From an uncultured Clostridia bacterium (GTDB lineage Bacteria > Bacillota > Clostridia > RUG12999): 15,522 nt of DNA. The translations under genes were made by a program, and so were the position numbers. Location of the stretch: positions 1 to 15,522 of the forward strand of contig CATIYX010000280.1 in assembly GCA_949739095.1 (NCBI GenBank), in the 5' to 3' direction. Of this stretch, positions 1 to 7,176 are shown one piece after another (positions within the stretch are counted from its first letter, which is position 1; the number at the start of each line of letters is the position of its first letter). The notes beneath the pieces are model-generated. The model did not search any database, was not told where the DNA came from, and worked only from the letters and a program-made list of their open reading frames with translations.

Positions 1-25
1 AAGATTCTTAAAGGATGAAAACACT

Positions 26-892
26 ATGGATGGTATTATTAATTTATATAAACCGCCCGGTATCACTTCCCACACAGCTGTGGCAAAAGTCCGGCGGATA
101 TTGCAAATGAAAAAAGTGGGTCATACCGGAACACTTGACCCTGACGCACAGGGTGTACTGCCCATTTGTCTCGGCAAGGGAACCAAGGTATCCGGCATGT
201 TGACTGATACCGACAAATCATACCGTACGATTATCCGCTTTGGTGTGACCACCGATACACAGGACATGAGCGGAACGGTGCTTACGCAGTGCAAGCCCTC
301 AGTAACACAAGAGGCACTGCTGGATATTCTGACACGGTTTACCGGCGAAATCCAGCAAATTCCGCCCATGTATTCCGCTGTTAAAATCGGCGGTAAAAAG
401 CTCTATGAATTGGCACGCCAAGGTACGGAAGTAGAACGCCAGCCGCGTACTATCACCATTTTGGATTTGCAGCTTGTAGAGTTTGGCGGTGACCATGCCA
501 CTTTGGATGTTTCCTGTTCTAAAGGAACCTATATCCGTACTTTGTGCCACGATATCGGTCAGGCACTGGGCTGCGGCGCGGCAATGGAACACTTGACCCG
601 TACGCGGAGCGGAATGTTTCTTTTGAAGGACAGTGTCACTCTGGAAACACTGGAACAGGAACCGTCATTACATATTATTCCGGTGGACAAGCTGTTTACA
701 CAATATCCTGCCTATCAAGTGAGCGCCAGGCAGGAGCGTTTGGTTATCAACGGCGTTTCCATTTATGCACAAAAAGCAATATCAGGACAAACCTATCGTA
801 TCTATAACGAATCAGGCGCGTTTCTTTGTCTTTCCACCGGTGTGGAACTGGACGGGAAACAATGTCTTAAGCTCACCAAAGCATTCTACTAA
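26..892 (+). CDS. truB: tRNA pseudouridine(55) synthase TruB
   Basis: Predicted to isomerise uridine 55 in the T-loop of tRNAs to pseudouridine in the cytoplasm. The 288-residue length is normal for bacterial TruB. The catalytic motif GHTGTLDPDAQG lies at residues 32-43, with the nucleophilic aspartate at D38. The conserved IPPMYSAVK segment is at about 112-120 and CSKGTYIR at 164-171. The C-terminal part from about 220 fits a degenerate PUA-like RNA-binding tail. The ATG at 26 follows an AAGGA ribosome binding site at 11-15. The gene is followed 17 bases later by ribF, the usual Firmicute order, in which rbfA and nrnA commonly lie upstream outside this window. Identification is by family motifs and is secure. 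Confidence 0.97.
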   Translation: MDGIINLYKPPGITSHTAVAKVRRILQMKKVGHTGTLDPDAQGVLPICLGKGTKVSGMLTDTDKSYRTIIRFGVTTDTQDMSGTVLTQCKPSVTQEALLDILTRFTGEIQQIPPMYSAVKIGGKKLYELARQGTEVERQPRTITILDLQLVEFGGDHATLDVSCSKGTYIRTLCHDIGQALGCGAAMEHLTRTRSGMFLLKDSVTLETLEQEPSLHIIPVDKLFTQYPAYQVSARQERLVINGVSIYAQKAISGQTYRIYNESGAFLCLSTGVELDGKQCLKLTKAFY

Positions 893-909
893 AGAGGTGG
901 AACGAATTC

Positions 910-1845
910 ATGCAACTGATTACAAATCAATTCGCCCCATGTCCCCTACCGGCTGTTGCAGTGGCGCTTGGTACCTTTGACGGTCTGCACCGCGGACATA
1001 TGGCATTGCTGGAAGGACTAAAACAAGCTGCCATTCAACGTGGTATTGCAACATGTGTTTATACGTTTGACAAACATCCGTCCTGTTTCAAAAGCGATTC
1101 TCCTGCGCCACTCCTCACACCGTTACCGCTGAAACTGGACTTGCTGTCGCAGGCAGGTATTGACTATTGTTTTGTGGAACACGTTTCAGCAGACTATTTT
1201 AATCTGTCTCCGAAAGATTTTGTGAAACAGATATTACATGATAAATGCGGCGCGGCTTTTATCACCGCCGGTTTTAATTATCGCTTTGGTAAAGGACGCA
1301 GCGGAACACCGGAACAATTGCAGGCTCTTTGCCGTGACTTGAAACTGGATTGCTCTATTCAGGAGCCTATTTTGGAAGGCGGCGGTCCTATCAGCAGTAC
1401 ACGTGTGCGCGCATTGGTAGCGGAAGGGAATCTGCCTGCTGCCGCACATTTACTGGGACGCAATTTCGAAATTTGCGGACTGGTGGCTCATGGTCATCAG
1501 CGCGGACGGACTCTGCTAGGTTTTCCCACGGCAAACCTATATCCCCCGCCCACCTTGCAATTGCCGCCAAACGGCGTTTATCTGACCTATGCTACTATAG
1601 ATGGTGTTCGTTACCCTGCTGTTACCAATATTGGCAGAGTTCCGACTTTTGGCGAACAGCAGGTATCTGTTGAAGCTCATCTGTTGGACTTTGACGGCAA
1701 TTTATATGACAAACAGATGAAAGTAGAACTAGTACAAAATATCCGTTTTGAACAGAAGTTTTACAGCGTGGACGCATTGCGCCGCCAAATCAGCGCAGAT
1801 ACTCAGGCTGCCCGCGCATTGATAAGAAAGGAGCCGCTGCTATGA
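910..1845 (+). CDS. ribF: Bifunctional riboflavin kinase / FAD synthetase
   Basis: Predicted to phosphorylate riboflavin to FMN and adenylylate FMN to FAD. The N-terminal nucleotidyltransferase domain (about 1-180) carries GTFDGLHRGH at 21-30, with the HxGH nucleotide-binding motif at 27-30, and ISSTRVR at 161-167. The C-terminal flavokinase domain (about 184-305) carries LLGFPTAN at 202-209 and the NIGRVPTFG segment at about 240-248. The length of 311 residues is typical. The ATG follows a strong AAGAGGTGG site at 892-900. The stop overlaps the start of the next gene as ATGA at 1842-1845, indicating translational coupling to the SAH hydrolase-like gene. No flavin riboswitch is visible, because the gene sits inside an operon. 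Confidence 0.97.
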   Translation: MQLITNQFAPCPLPAVAVALGTFDGLHRGHMALLEGLKQAAIQRGIATCVYTFDKHPSCFKSDSPAPLLTPLPLKLDLLSQAGIDYCFVEHVSADYFNLSPKDFVKQILHDKCGAAFITAGFNYRFGKGRSGTPEQLQALCRDLKLDCSIQEPILEGGGPISSTRVRALVAEGNLPAAAHLLGRNFEICGLVAHGHQRGRTLLGFPTANLYPPPTLQLPPNGVYLTYATIDGVRYPAVTNIGRVPTFGEQQVSVEAHLLDFDGNLYDKQMKVELVQNIRFEQKFYSVDALRRQISADTQAARALIRKEPLL

Positions 1846-3092
1846 ACAGTATTGTAAAAGACCCTTTGCTGGCACCCTCCGGCAAAAAGAAAATCCAGTG
1901 GGTAGAAAATAACATGCCTATCTTAAAAACATTGGAAACAGAATTTGCCGCAAAGCAATATTTTAAAGGCGTGCGCGTATTGGTTTGTATTCATATGGAA
2001 GCCAAAACCGCCCGATTGGTGAAATTGTTTCGTGACAGCGGCGCAGAGGTTATCGCGCTGGGTTGCAATCCTCTGTCGACGCAAGACGATGTTGCCGCTG
2101 CATTGGCAGAAGAAGAAAATATTACGGTGTTTGCCAAACACGGCGTCAGTGAAGATGAATATTTTTCTTTTATTCACAAGGCATTAGACCTACATCCGCA
2201 GCTTATCATAGACGATGGCGGCGACGTGGTCAACGTGCTGCACAGCGCGCGCCAGGAGCTGATTCCGGAAATCTGGGGCGGCTGTGAGGAAACCACTACC
2301 GGCGTTATCCGTCTCAAAGCGATGGAAGCGGACGGTGCACTGAAATTTCCCATGGTTTCTGTGAACGATGCATTCTGTAAATATCTGTTTGACAACCGTT
2401 ATGGCACGGGGCAATCTGTATGGAACGGAATCAACCGGACGACCAATCTGATTGTCAGTGGTAAAACTGTAGTGATTGCAGGCTATGGCTGGTGCGGCAA
2501 AGGTTGTGCTATGCGTGCAAAAGGATTGGGCGCAAACGTAGTAGTTTGTGAAATCAATCCCATTAAGGCCATGGAAGCTGTGATGGATGGATTCCGTGTT
2601 ATGCCAATGCAGGAGGCTGCCAGAATTGGCGATATTTTTGTGACACTAACCGGCTGCAAAGATGTCATTACAAAAGAATCCTTTGCTGTGATGAAAGATG
2701 GTGCGCTGCTTGCCAACGCAGGACACTTTGATGTGGAAATCAGCATTCCCGATTTGAAATCACTCAGCGTTTCTGTCAACGAAGTTCGTGACAACATCAC
2801 TTGCTATACCATGCAGGACGGTCGGCGGCTACATTTGCTGGCAGAGGGACGGTTAGTGAACCTTGCCGCTGGAGACGGACACCCTGCCGAAATTATGGAC
2901 ATGAGTTTTAGCCTACAACTACTCAGTGCAAAATTTATGCTGGATAATCACGCGTCACTGGACTGCAAAGTCTATGACGTACCGGAGGAAACGGACTGGC
3001 GCGTTGCACAAATCAAGCTGCATTCTCTCGGGTTCTCCATTGACCAATTGACAGCAGAACAGCAGCAATATCTCAGTAGTTCACAAATTTAA
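1842..3092 (+). CDS. ahcY: Adenosylhomocysteinase-family enzyme (SAH or S-inosylhomocysteine hydrolase)
   Basis: A 416-residue NAD-dependent hydrolase expected to split the methylation by-product S-adenosylhomocysteine, or its deaminated form, into homocysteine plus nucleoside. By alignment to family motifs, the catalytic residues are present: H51, D125 (in DDGGD), E150 (in CEETTTG), K180 and D184 (in FCKYLFDN), H295 (in AGHFD) and H347 (in GDGHPAE). The NAD-binding loop reads GYGWCGKG at 214-221. The protein belongs to the short subclass (Thermotoga and archaeal type) and lacks the C-terminal KxxxYRY tail of eukaryotic-type enzymes. At the base-binding strand it reads HMEAKT (51-56), where human-type enzymes have HMTVET, so the adenine-contacting Glu is Lys55. 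This leaves substrate choice open. Its neighbour metK supports an activated-methyl cycle role. The start codon overlaps the ribF stop. Confidence 0.92.
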   Translation: MNSIVKDPLLAPSGKKKIQWVENNMPILKTLETEFAAKQYFKGVRVLVCIHMEAKTARLVKLFRDSGAEVIALGCNPLSTQDDVAAALAEEENITVFAKHGVSEDEYFSFIHKALDLHPQLIIDDGGDVVNVLHSARQELIPEIWGGCEETTTGVIRLKAMEADGALKFPMVSVNDAFCKYLFDNRYGTGQSVWNGINRTTNLIVSGKTVVIAGYGWCGKGCAMRAKGLGANVVVCEINPIKAMEAVMDGFRVMPMQEAARIGDIFVTLTGCKDVITKESFAVMKDGALLANAGHFDVEISIPDLKSLSVSVNEVRDNITCYTMQDGRRLHLLAEGRLVNLAAGDGHPAEIMDMSFSLQLLSAKFMLDNHASLDCKVYDVPEETDWRVAQIKLHSLGFSIDQLTAEQQQYLSSSQI

Positions 3093-3207
3093 ACAGAAAA
3101 ATCTTTTAGAAATAGATACGTTATCCCCCCCAAAGGTACCTAGCCATTTGAAGATATACGTACTTAGTGGATGCGGAATAAACAGTTTACATATTAGGAA
3201 AGGTGTG

Positions 3208-4398
3208 ATGAATATGCGTAAACTATTTACGTCTGAATCGGTAACAGAAGGGCATCCGGATAAAATCTGCGACCAGATTTCCGATGCCATTTTAGATGAA
3301 CTCTTGCGTCAGGACCCTCAGGCACGTGTTGCCTGTGAAACGGCAGTCACTACCGGCACAGTTTTAGTCATGGGCGAAATCACAACAACAGGCTATGTTG
3401 ATATTCCAAACTTAGTGCGACAAGTGGTTTGCGATATTGGATACGACCGTGCAAAATATGGATTCGATGGCAACACCTGTGGCGTGATTACTGCATTGGA
3501 CGAACAGAGCCGCGATATTGCAGGCGGAGTGGACAATGCTTTGGAAGTGCGCAATAGTGAGAACGCTGACGTGTATGCAGGAATCGGTGCCGGTGACCAA
3601 GGCATGATGTTTGGATATGCTTGCGATGAAACAGAAGAATATATGCCGCTTAGCATTTCCCTCGCTCACAAACTGGCACGCCAACTCTCGCTGGTGCGCA
3701 AAACAGGAAAGGTGAATTATCTGCGCCCCGACGGCAAAACACAAGTCACGGTGGAATATGAGGACGATAAACCCGTCCGTATTGATGCCATTGTCATTTC
3801 CACACAACATGCACCCGAAGCGACATTAGAGCAAATCACCCACGATATGATGGAACTTGTGATTCGTCCTATCGTTCCGGCAGCGTTGCTTGACAAAAAC
3901 ACAAAATACTATATTAATCCCTCCGGTAAGTTTGTCATTGGCGGACCGCATGGCGATTCCGGTCTCACCGGACGCAAGATTATTGTCGACAGCTACGGCG
4001 GTGTTGCGCGGCACGGCGGTGGTGCATTCAGCGGTAAAGATCCAACAAAAGTAGACCGAAGTGCAGCATATGCAGCACGCTGGGCAGCGAAGAACATTGT
4101 TGCGGCGGGATTAGCACGCAAATGTGAATTGCAACTCGCTTATGCAATCGGAAAAGCGGAACCGGTTTCCATCCGTATTGATACGTTTGGTACCGGAACT
4201 CTGTCAGACGATGCTTTAGCAGAATTGACCGGACAGGGATTTGATTTGCGTCCCGCAGCGATTATAGAACATCTTCAGCTTCGCCGTCCTATTTACCGTC
4301 AGGTTGCGGCATATGGTCATATGGGACGCGAGGATTTAGACTTACCATGGGAAAAACTTGATAAAGTAGACGAATTAAAACAGGCGCTGGCGAAATGA
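3208..4398 (+). CDS. metK: S-adenosylmethionine synthetase
   Basis: Makes S-adenosylmethionine from methionine and ATP. With the start used here the protein has 396 residues, the usual size. It opens with LFTSESVTEGHPDK (6-19), including the ATP-contacting H16 and the D18/K19 pair. Signature GAGDQGMMFGYACDET and the glycine-rich signature GGGAFSGKDPTKVDRS are both intact. An in-frame ATG at 3148 would add 20 residues that the family lacks and has no ribosome binding site. The AGGAAAGGTG at 3196-3205 supports ATG 3208, or ATG 3214 two codons later. The stop overlaps the next start as ATGA (4395-4398). It lies 115 bases after the SAH hydrolase gene, so the two supply and clear the methyl-donor cycle. 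Confidence 0.97.
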   Translation: MNMRKLFTSESVTEGHPDKICDQISDAILDELLRQDPQARVACETAVTTGTVLVMGEITTTGYVDIPNLVRQVVCDIGYDRAKYGFDGNTCGVITALDEQSRDIAGGVDNALEVRNSENADVYAGIGAGDQGMMFGYACDETEEYMPLSISLAHKLARQLSLVRKTGKVNYLRPDGKTQVTVEYEDDKPVRIDAIVISTQHAPEATLEQITHDMMELVIRPIVPAALLDKNTKYYINPSGKFVIGGPHGDSGLTGRKIIVDSYGGVARHGGGAFSGKDPTKVDRSAAYAARWAAKNIVAAGLARKCELQLAYAIGKAEPVSIRIDTFGTGTLSDDALAELTGQGFDLRPAAIIEHLQLRRPIYRQVAAYGHMGREDLDLPWEKLDKVDELKQALAK

Positions 4399-4994
4399 GT
4401 TCTGCAAAAATCATATGGATAAATGGTGCATTCGGCAGCGGCAAAACCACAATGGCATATACGCTATATAAACGGCTGCCGGAGGCTTTTGTGTTCGACC
4501 CTGAAAACACAGGCTACTATTTACGCAAAAATCAACCGGTTAGTCTCTGCTATGATAATTTTCAGGATGAACCTTTGTGGCGGCATATTAACCGCGATTT
4601 GCTGCTGCATATTGCATCTCACTATCAAGGTGTGATTTTAGTTCCTATGACAGTGATTCGCCCTGATTATTATAATGAACTTGTCTCTTCCCTGCAAGAC
4701 CACGATATTCCGGTTGTGCATATTGTTCTTGCTGCCAGTGAACAAACGTTGCGCGGACGACTGCGAAAACGTCTGGAGAGTAAACATTCCTGGGCGGCAC
4801 AGCAAATAGAAGCATGTCTGAAAGGGTTTCGTCATCCTCTTTTCCGCACACAAATTCAAACAGATGGACGTCATGTGGAGGATATTGCAGACGAAATTGC
4901 CCGCATCGCCGGATTGCCGCTTTTACCGCGGCGGCATGGCATTTTACCATGTCTGCAACGACTCGGCAATCAACTTAGACATATCCATTTTTAG
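4395..4994 (+). CDS. TmrB-like P-loop nucleotide-binding protein (tunicamycin resistance family)
   Basis: A 199-residue P-loop protein that resembles Bacillus subtilis TmrB over essentially its whole length. It has the N-terminal IIWINGAFGSGKT with Walker A at 11-18, a central LVPMTV strand (about 75-80), a lid-like basic stretch RGRLRKRLESKHSWAAQQI (about 114-132) and an IQTD segment near 153-156. TmrB is an ATP-binding protein that gives tunicamycin resistance. Its biochemical reaction is not settled, so resistance is a family-based inference. The start overlaps the metK stop (ATGA), so translation is probably coupled to SAM synthetase, an unexpected partner. A strong terminator follows after about 25 bases. 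A generic nucleotide or small-molecule kinase role is equally possible. Confidence 0.85.
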   Translation: MSSAKIIWINGAFGSGKTTMAYTLYKRLPEAFVFDPENTGYYLRKNQPVSLCYDNFQDEPLWRHINRDLLLHIASHYQGVILVPMTVIRPDYYNELVSSLQDHDIPVVHIVLAASEQTLRGRLRKRLESKHSWAAQQIEACLKGFRHPLFRTQIQTDGRHVEDIADEIARIAGLPLLPRRHGILPCLQRLGNQLRHIHF

Positions 4995-5020
4995 CAAAAT
5001 CCCTTTTACTTTGCCAAAAT

Positions 5021-5072
5021 GATATTATAAAAAAAACGCAAGGCGAACTACCTTGCGTTTTTTTATAATATC
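5021..5072. terminator. Bidirectional intrinsic terminator between convergent genes
   Basis: Arms at 5021-5043 and 5051-5072 are complementary over about 22 pairs (one extra A in the left arm) around a 7-base loop. The GC-rich core is CGCAAGG/CCTTGCG. It is flanked by runs of 8 A and 7 T that give a U-tract on either strand. It lies between the + strand tmrB-like gene and the - strand MATE gene and should end transcription from both sides. Confidence 0.93.
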
Positions 5073-5108
5073 CTCAAATACTTCTTTTTTCTGTTTCCAA
5101 AAGCATTT

Positions 5109-6467
5109 TTATATTTCCAAATTTCTCAAAACCCGCTTTAAAAATAGTGCGCAAAGTAACACTGCTGCCACTTCTGCAATCGGAATAGACCACCATACCG
5201 CATTTAGATTTCCTGTAAGGGATAGCAAGTACGCAACTGGAATAATGATAACCAGTTGCCGCGCAATGGATACCAATAAACTGTAAATACTTCTCCCCAA
5301 TGCTTGAAAGACAGAAGTTGCAACGATATTGAATCCTGCAAACAAAAAACAAATACTGATAATACGTAGCGCCGTTTCTCCAATTGTCAGCATTTCCGGC
5401 GAAGCATTAAACATTTGGAGCAGTAACCCCGGAATGAGTTGGAATATCACAAGTCCAATCAACATGATTGCCACTGCAGATATCGTACTCAATCGAATGG
5501 TCTTGTGAATTCTATCCCGCCGTTTTGCCCCGTAATTATATGCCACAATGGGTACCATTCCATTATTTAATCCAAATACCGGCATAAACACAAAACTTTG
5601 CAGTTTAAAGTACACGCCAAACACCGCTGTCGCTGTACTGGTGAATGCCATTAATATTTTGTTTAACGAAAACGTCATCACCGAACCGAGCGATGCCATC
5701 AAGATAGACGGCACACCAATGGCATAAATTCGTTTCACGAGTTTTGCCTGTGGCCACATTTCTCGGATATGTAATTTAATTTCATGATTTACTTTTATAT
5801 TCAACAGCAGACCAATTAACATTGCAATAAGCTGCCCGCATACCGTTGCTGCGGCGGCACCTGCCACCCCCCTTTTGGGCATTCCAAACCATCCAAAAAT
5901 CAAGATAGGATCTAAAATAATATTGATAATCGCGCCCGTTCCCTGTGTAAACATGGAATAAATTGTTTTTCCTGTCGATTGCAGCAACCGTTCAAAAGTA
6001 ATCTGTCCAAACATTCCAACTGAAAAAACAGTGCATATCCTCAAGTACTGCGTACCATAGGTCACAATTTCAGCATCTGCAGTCTGCATGTGATAAAATG
6101 CCCCTGACCCGACTGCACCAAGAATGGCAAACGCCACAAAGCTAACAAACGCTAAAAATACCGCTATATTTGCTGTTTTATTCGCTGTTTCAAAATTCTT
6201 TTCCCCAAGACTTTTGGACAAAATAGCATTGATACCAACTCCTGTTCCGGTTGCCACTGCAATCATCAGATTCTGTACCGGAAATGCCAACGAAACCGCT
6301 GTTAAAGCATTTTCGTTAATTTGTGCTACAAAAATACTGTCTACAATATTATATAACGCTTGCACCAGCATGGAAATCACCATAGGAAGCGCCATAGAAA
6401 CCAGCAATTTACCAATCGGCATAGTCCCCATTTTATTTTCTTTAAGAGTCATTGTCTCATTTGCCAT
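5109..6467 (-). CDS. MATE-family multidrug efflux transporter
   Basis: An inner-membrane cation-coupled drug exporter by family. The 452-residue protein is made almost entirely of hydrophobic helices consistent with the 12-helix MATE fold. It has the hallmark N-terminal segment with MALPMVISMLVQALYNIVDS near residues 25-44, and an FGLNNGMVPIVAYNYGA segment in the second half, characteristic of MepA/NorM-type clostridial transporters. An ATG 11 codons upstream (6500) is in frame, but the start at 6467 is preceded by GGAGGTGAC (complement of 6472-6480) at ideal spacing, so I prefer it. The gene follows marR on the same strand with a 148-base gap and no terminator, forming a marR-transporter operon. 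A 40-codon ORF overlaps its start. The substrate cannot be read from sequence. Confidence 0.94.
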   Translation of the reverse strand: MANETMTLKENKMGTMPIGKLLVSMALPMVISMLVQALYNIVDSIFVAQINENALTAVSLAFPVQNLMIAVATGTGVGINAILSKSLGEKNFETANKTANIAVFLAFVSFVAFAILGAVGSGAFYHMQTADAEIVTYGTQYLRICTVFSVGMFGQITFERLLQSTGKTIYSMFTQGTGAIINIILDPILIFGWFGMPKRGVAGAAAATVCGQLIAMLIGLLLNIKVNHEIKLHIREMWPQAKLVKRIYAIGVPSILMASLGSVMTFSLNKILMAFTSTATAVFGVYFKLQSFVFMPVFGLNNGMVPIVAYNYGAKRRDRIHKTIRLSTISAVAIMLIGLVIFQLIPGLLLQMFNASPEMLTIGETALRIISICFLFAGFNIVATSVFQALGRSIYSLLVSIARQLVIIIPVAYLLSLTGNLNAVWWSIPIAEVAAVLLCALFLKRVLRNLEI

Positions 6468-6579
6468 CGGTGTCACCTCCAAATGTATCGCCTGCCGCAA
6501 ATCTGCGGCTCAATTCTTTCTTACATACTCCTATATCATTGTTATTATCACGACTACTTGTCCAAAAAACTACTCTCAT
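6457..6579 (-). CDS. Possible 40-residue leader ORF overlapping the MATE start
   Basis: Reading from ATG at 6579 to TGA at 6457-6459, this frame encodes 40 residues starting MRVVFWTSSRDNNND and ending GGDTDGK. An AAGGAG sequence (complement of 6589-6594) lies 9 bases upstream. The frame passes through the MATE ribosome binding site and terminates 8 bases inside the MATE gene, an arrangement typical of translational coupling. I do not recognise the product, and it has no signal peptide or membrane segment. It could be a regulatory leader peptide, a small gene or a chance ORF. Confidence 0.35.
   Translation of the reverse strand: MRVVFWTSSRDNNNDIGVCKKELSRRFAAGDTFGGDTDGK
6494..6509 (-). promoter_or_regulatory. 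Hairpin just upstream of the MATE ribosome binding site
   Basis: A perfect 6-pair stem GCCGCA/TGCGGC (6494-6499 with 6504-6509) closes a 4-base loop. It lies about 14 bases upstream of the MATE GGAGG element and inside the 40-codon ORF. No U-tract follows, so it is not an intrinsic terminator. A role in message stability or in modulating initiation is possible. Confidence 0.4.
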
Positions 6580-6615
6580 CTTTTCCAACTCCTTATGCTT
6601 TTCTCTCTAACAAAC

Positions 6616-7050
6616 TTACATATCCTGAACCCTTGCCGATAAACGCCGCAGCATGTCCATAAATAACTTCCTTTCCTGTTCATCCGCAAACGCCCCATTC
6701 AGCGACCGCTCGACAGTCTCCATTTCTTTGCGCACTGCCAAATATACTTTTGTTCCATCTTCCGTCAAACAAATTCTTTTCTGACGCGCGTCCGCTGATA
6801 CGCTCTGGCGCTGGATATAGTTCTTTTTCTCCAGCAACCCCAACACATTTGAAACGCTGGAACGCCGCACATCAAACACCTGTTCAATCTCCTTCTGAAA
6901 CACGTCCCGCTTCTTTCCATGCTCCCAAAGGTATGATAAAATAATATGCTGCACTACTGTTATCCCCTGCGCTGCAGCAATGTTGTCCAATTTTCTATGG
7001 ATTTGATTTTCCACCCGGTGCAGCATTTTCCCAATCGCATCGTTGTTCAT
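6616..7050 (-). CDS. MarR-family transcriptional regulator
   Basis: A 144-residue winged-helix repressor of the MarR type, the usual length. The DNA-binding region spans about 48-102. The recognition helix region reads VRRSSVSNVLGLLEKKNYIQR (61-81), followed by the wing with SADARQKRICLTEDG. The terminal helices provide the dimer interface in this family. It is the first gene of an operon with the MATE transporter and sits behind a near-consensus promoter whose predicted start is covered by a palindromic operator, so autorepression relieved by a drug-like ligand is the simplest reading. The ATG at 7050 follows GGGGG (complement of 7056-7060), a modest ribosome binding site. The ligand is unknown. 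Confidence 0.93.
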   Translation of the reverse strand: MNNDAIGKMLHRVENQIHRKLDNIAAAQGITVVQHIILSYLWEHGKKRDVFQKEIEQVFDVRRSSVSNVLGLLEKKNYIQRQSVSADARQKRICLTEDGTKVYLAVRKEMETVERSLNGAFADEQERKLFMDMLRRLSARVQDM

Positions 7051-7065
7051 GTTGCGCCCCCATTT

Positions 7066-7083
7066 TTGTTAGATGTCTAACAA
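7066..7083. promoter_or_regulatory. Putative MarR operator palindrome
   Basis: TTGTTAGATGTCTAACAA has perfect 8-base arms (TTGTTAGA and TCTAACAA) around a 2-base centre. It starts two bases downstream of the marR -10 element, so it covers the expected transcription start. Its size and symmetry fit a MarR dimer site. That MarR binds here is inference from position. Confidence 0.82.
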
Positions 7084-7085
7084 TT

Positions 7086-7114
7086 AGTATACTATAAACT
7101 GGCAGTAAAGTCAA
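7086..7114 (-). promoter_or_regulatory. Sigma-A-type promoter of the marR-MATE operon
   Basis: On the - strand, TTGACT (complement of 7109-7114) and TATACT (complement of 7086-7091) are separated by exactly 17 bases. Both hexamers match consensus at five of six positions. The predicted start falls in the adjacent palindrome. Confidence 0.85.
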
Positions 7115-7131
7115 TGTGTAGAGTAATACAA

Positions 7132-7159
7132 AAATTCCTCTGCGCCTGCAGAGGAATTT
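7132..7159 (-). terminator. Intrinsic terminator after the DUF2264 gene
   Basis: A perfect 12-pair stem (7132-7143 with 7148-7159, core TTCCTCTGC/GCAGAGGAA) encloses a 4-base loop. On the - strand it is followed by a T-rich tract (TTTTTGTATT counting the stem end). It separates the DUF2264 transcript from the marR promoter just downstream. Confidence 0.9.
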
Positions 7160-7176
7160 GTCGTTTTTGTGCGTTT

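Noticed and set aside
1..18. A frame ending K-I-L-K-G-stop before truB, possibly the end of an upstream gene such as nrnA
   Set aside because: Six codons cannot be assigned to a family, and another frame also stops here (TAA at 9-11).
3172..3196. TAAAC-A-GTTTA symmetry as an operator in the metK leader
   Set aside because: Five-base arms in A/T-rich DNA with no linked regulator are not significant.
3148..3207. N-terminal extension of metK from ATG 3148
   Set aside because: There is no ribosome binding site, the residues do not match the family, and the normal MetK N-terminus starts at 3208 or 3214.
3093..3207. SAM-I (S-box) or SMK-box riboswitch before metK
   Set aside because: None of the conserved S-box core sequences could be found, and no convincing SMK-type pairing with the ribosome binding site is visible.
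6468..6500. Longer MATE start at 6500
   Set aside because: The ideal GGAGGTGAC site lies between this ATG and the one at 6467, so translation should start at 6467.
6124..6642. 172-codon + strand ORF opposite the MATE gene
   Set aside because: It is antisense to a clear membrane protein, and its composition is that of a complementary-strand shadow.
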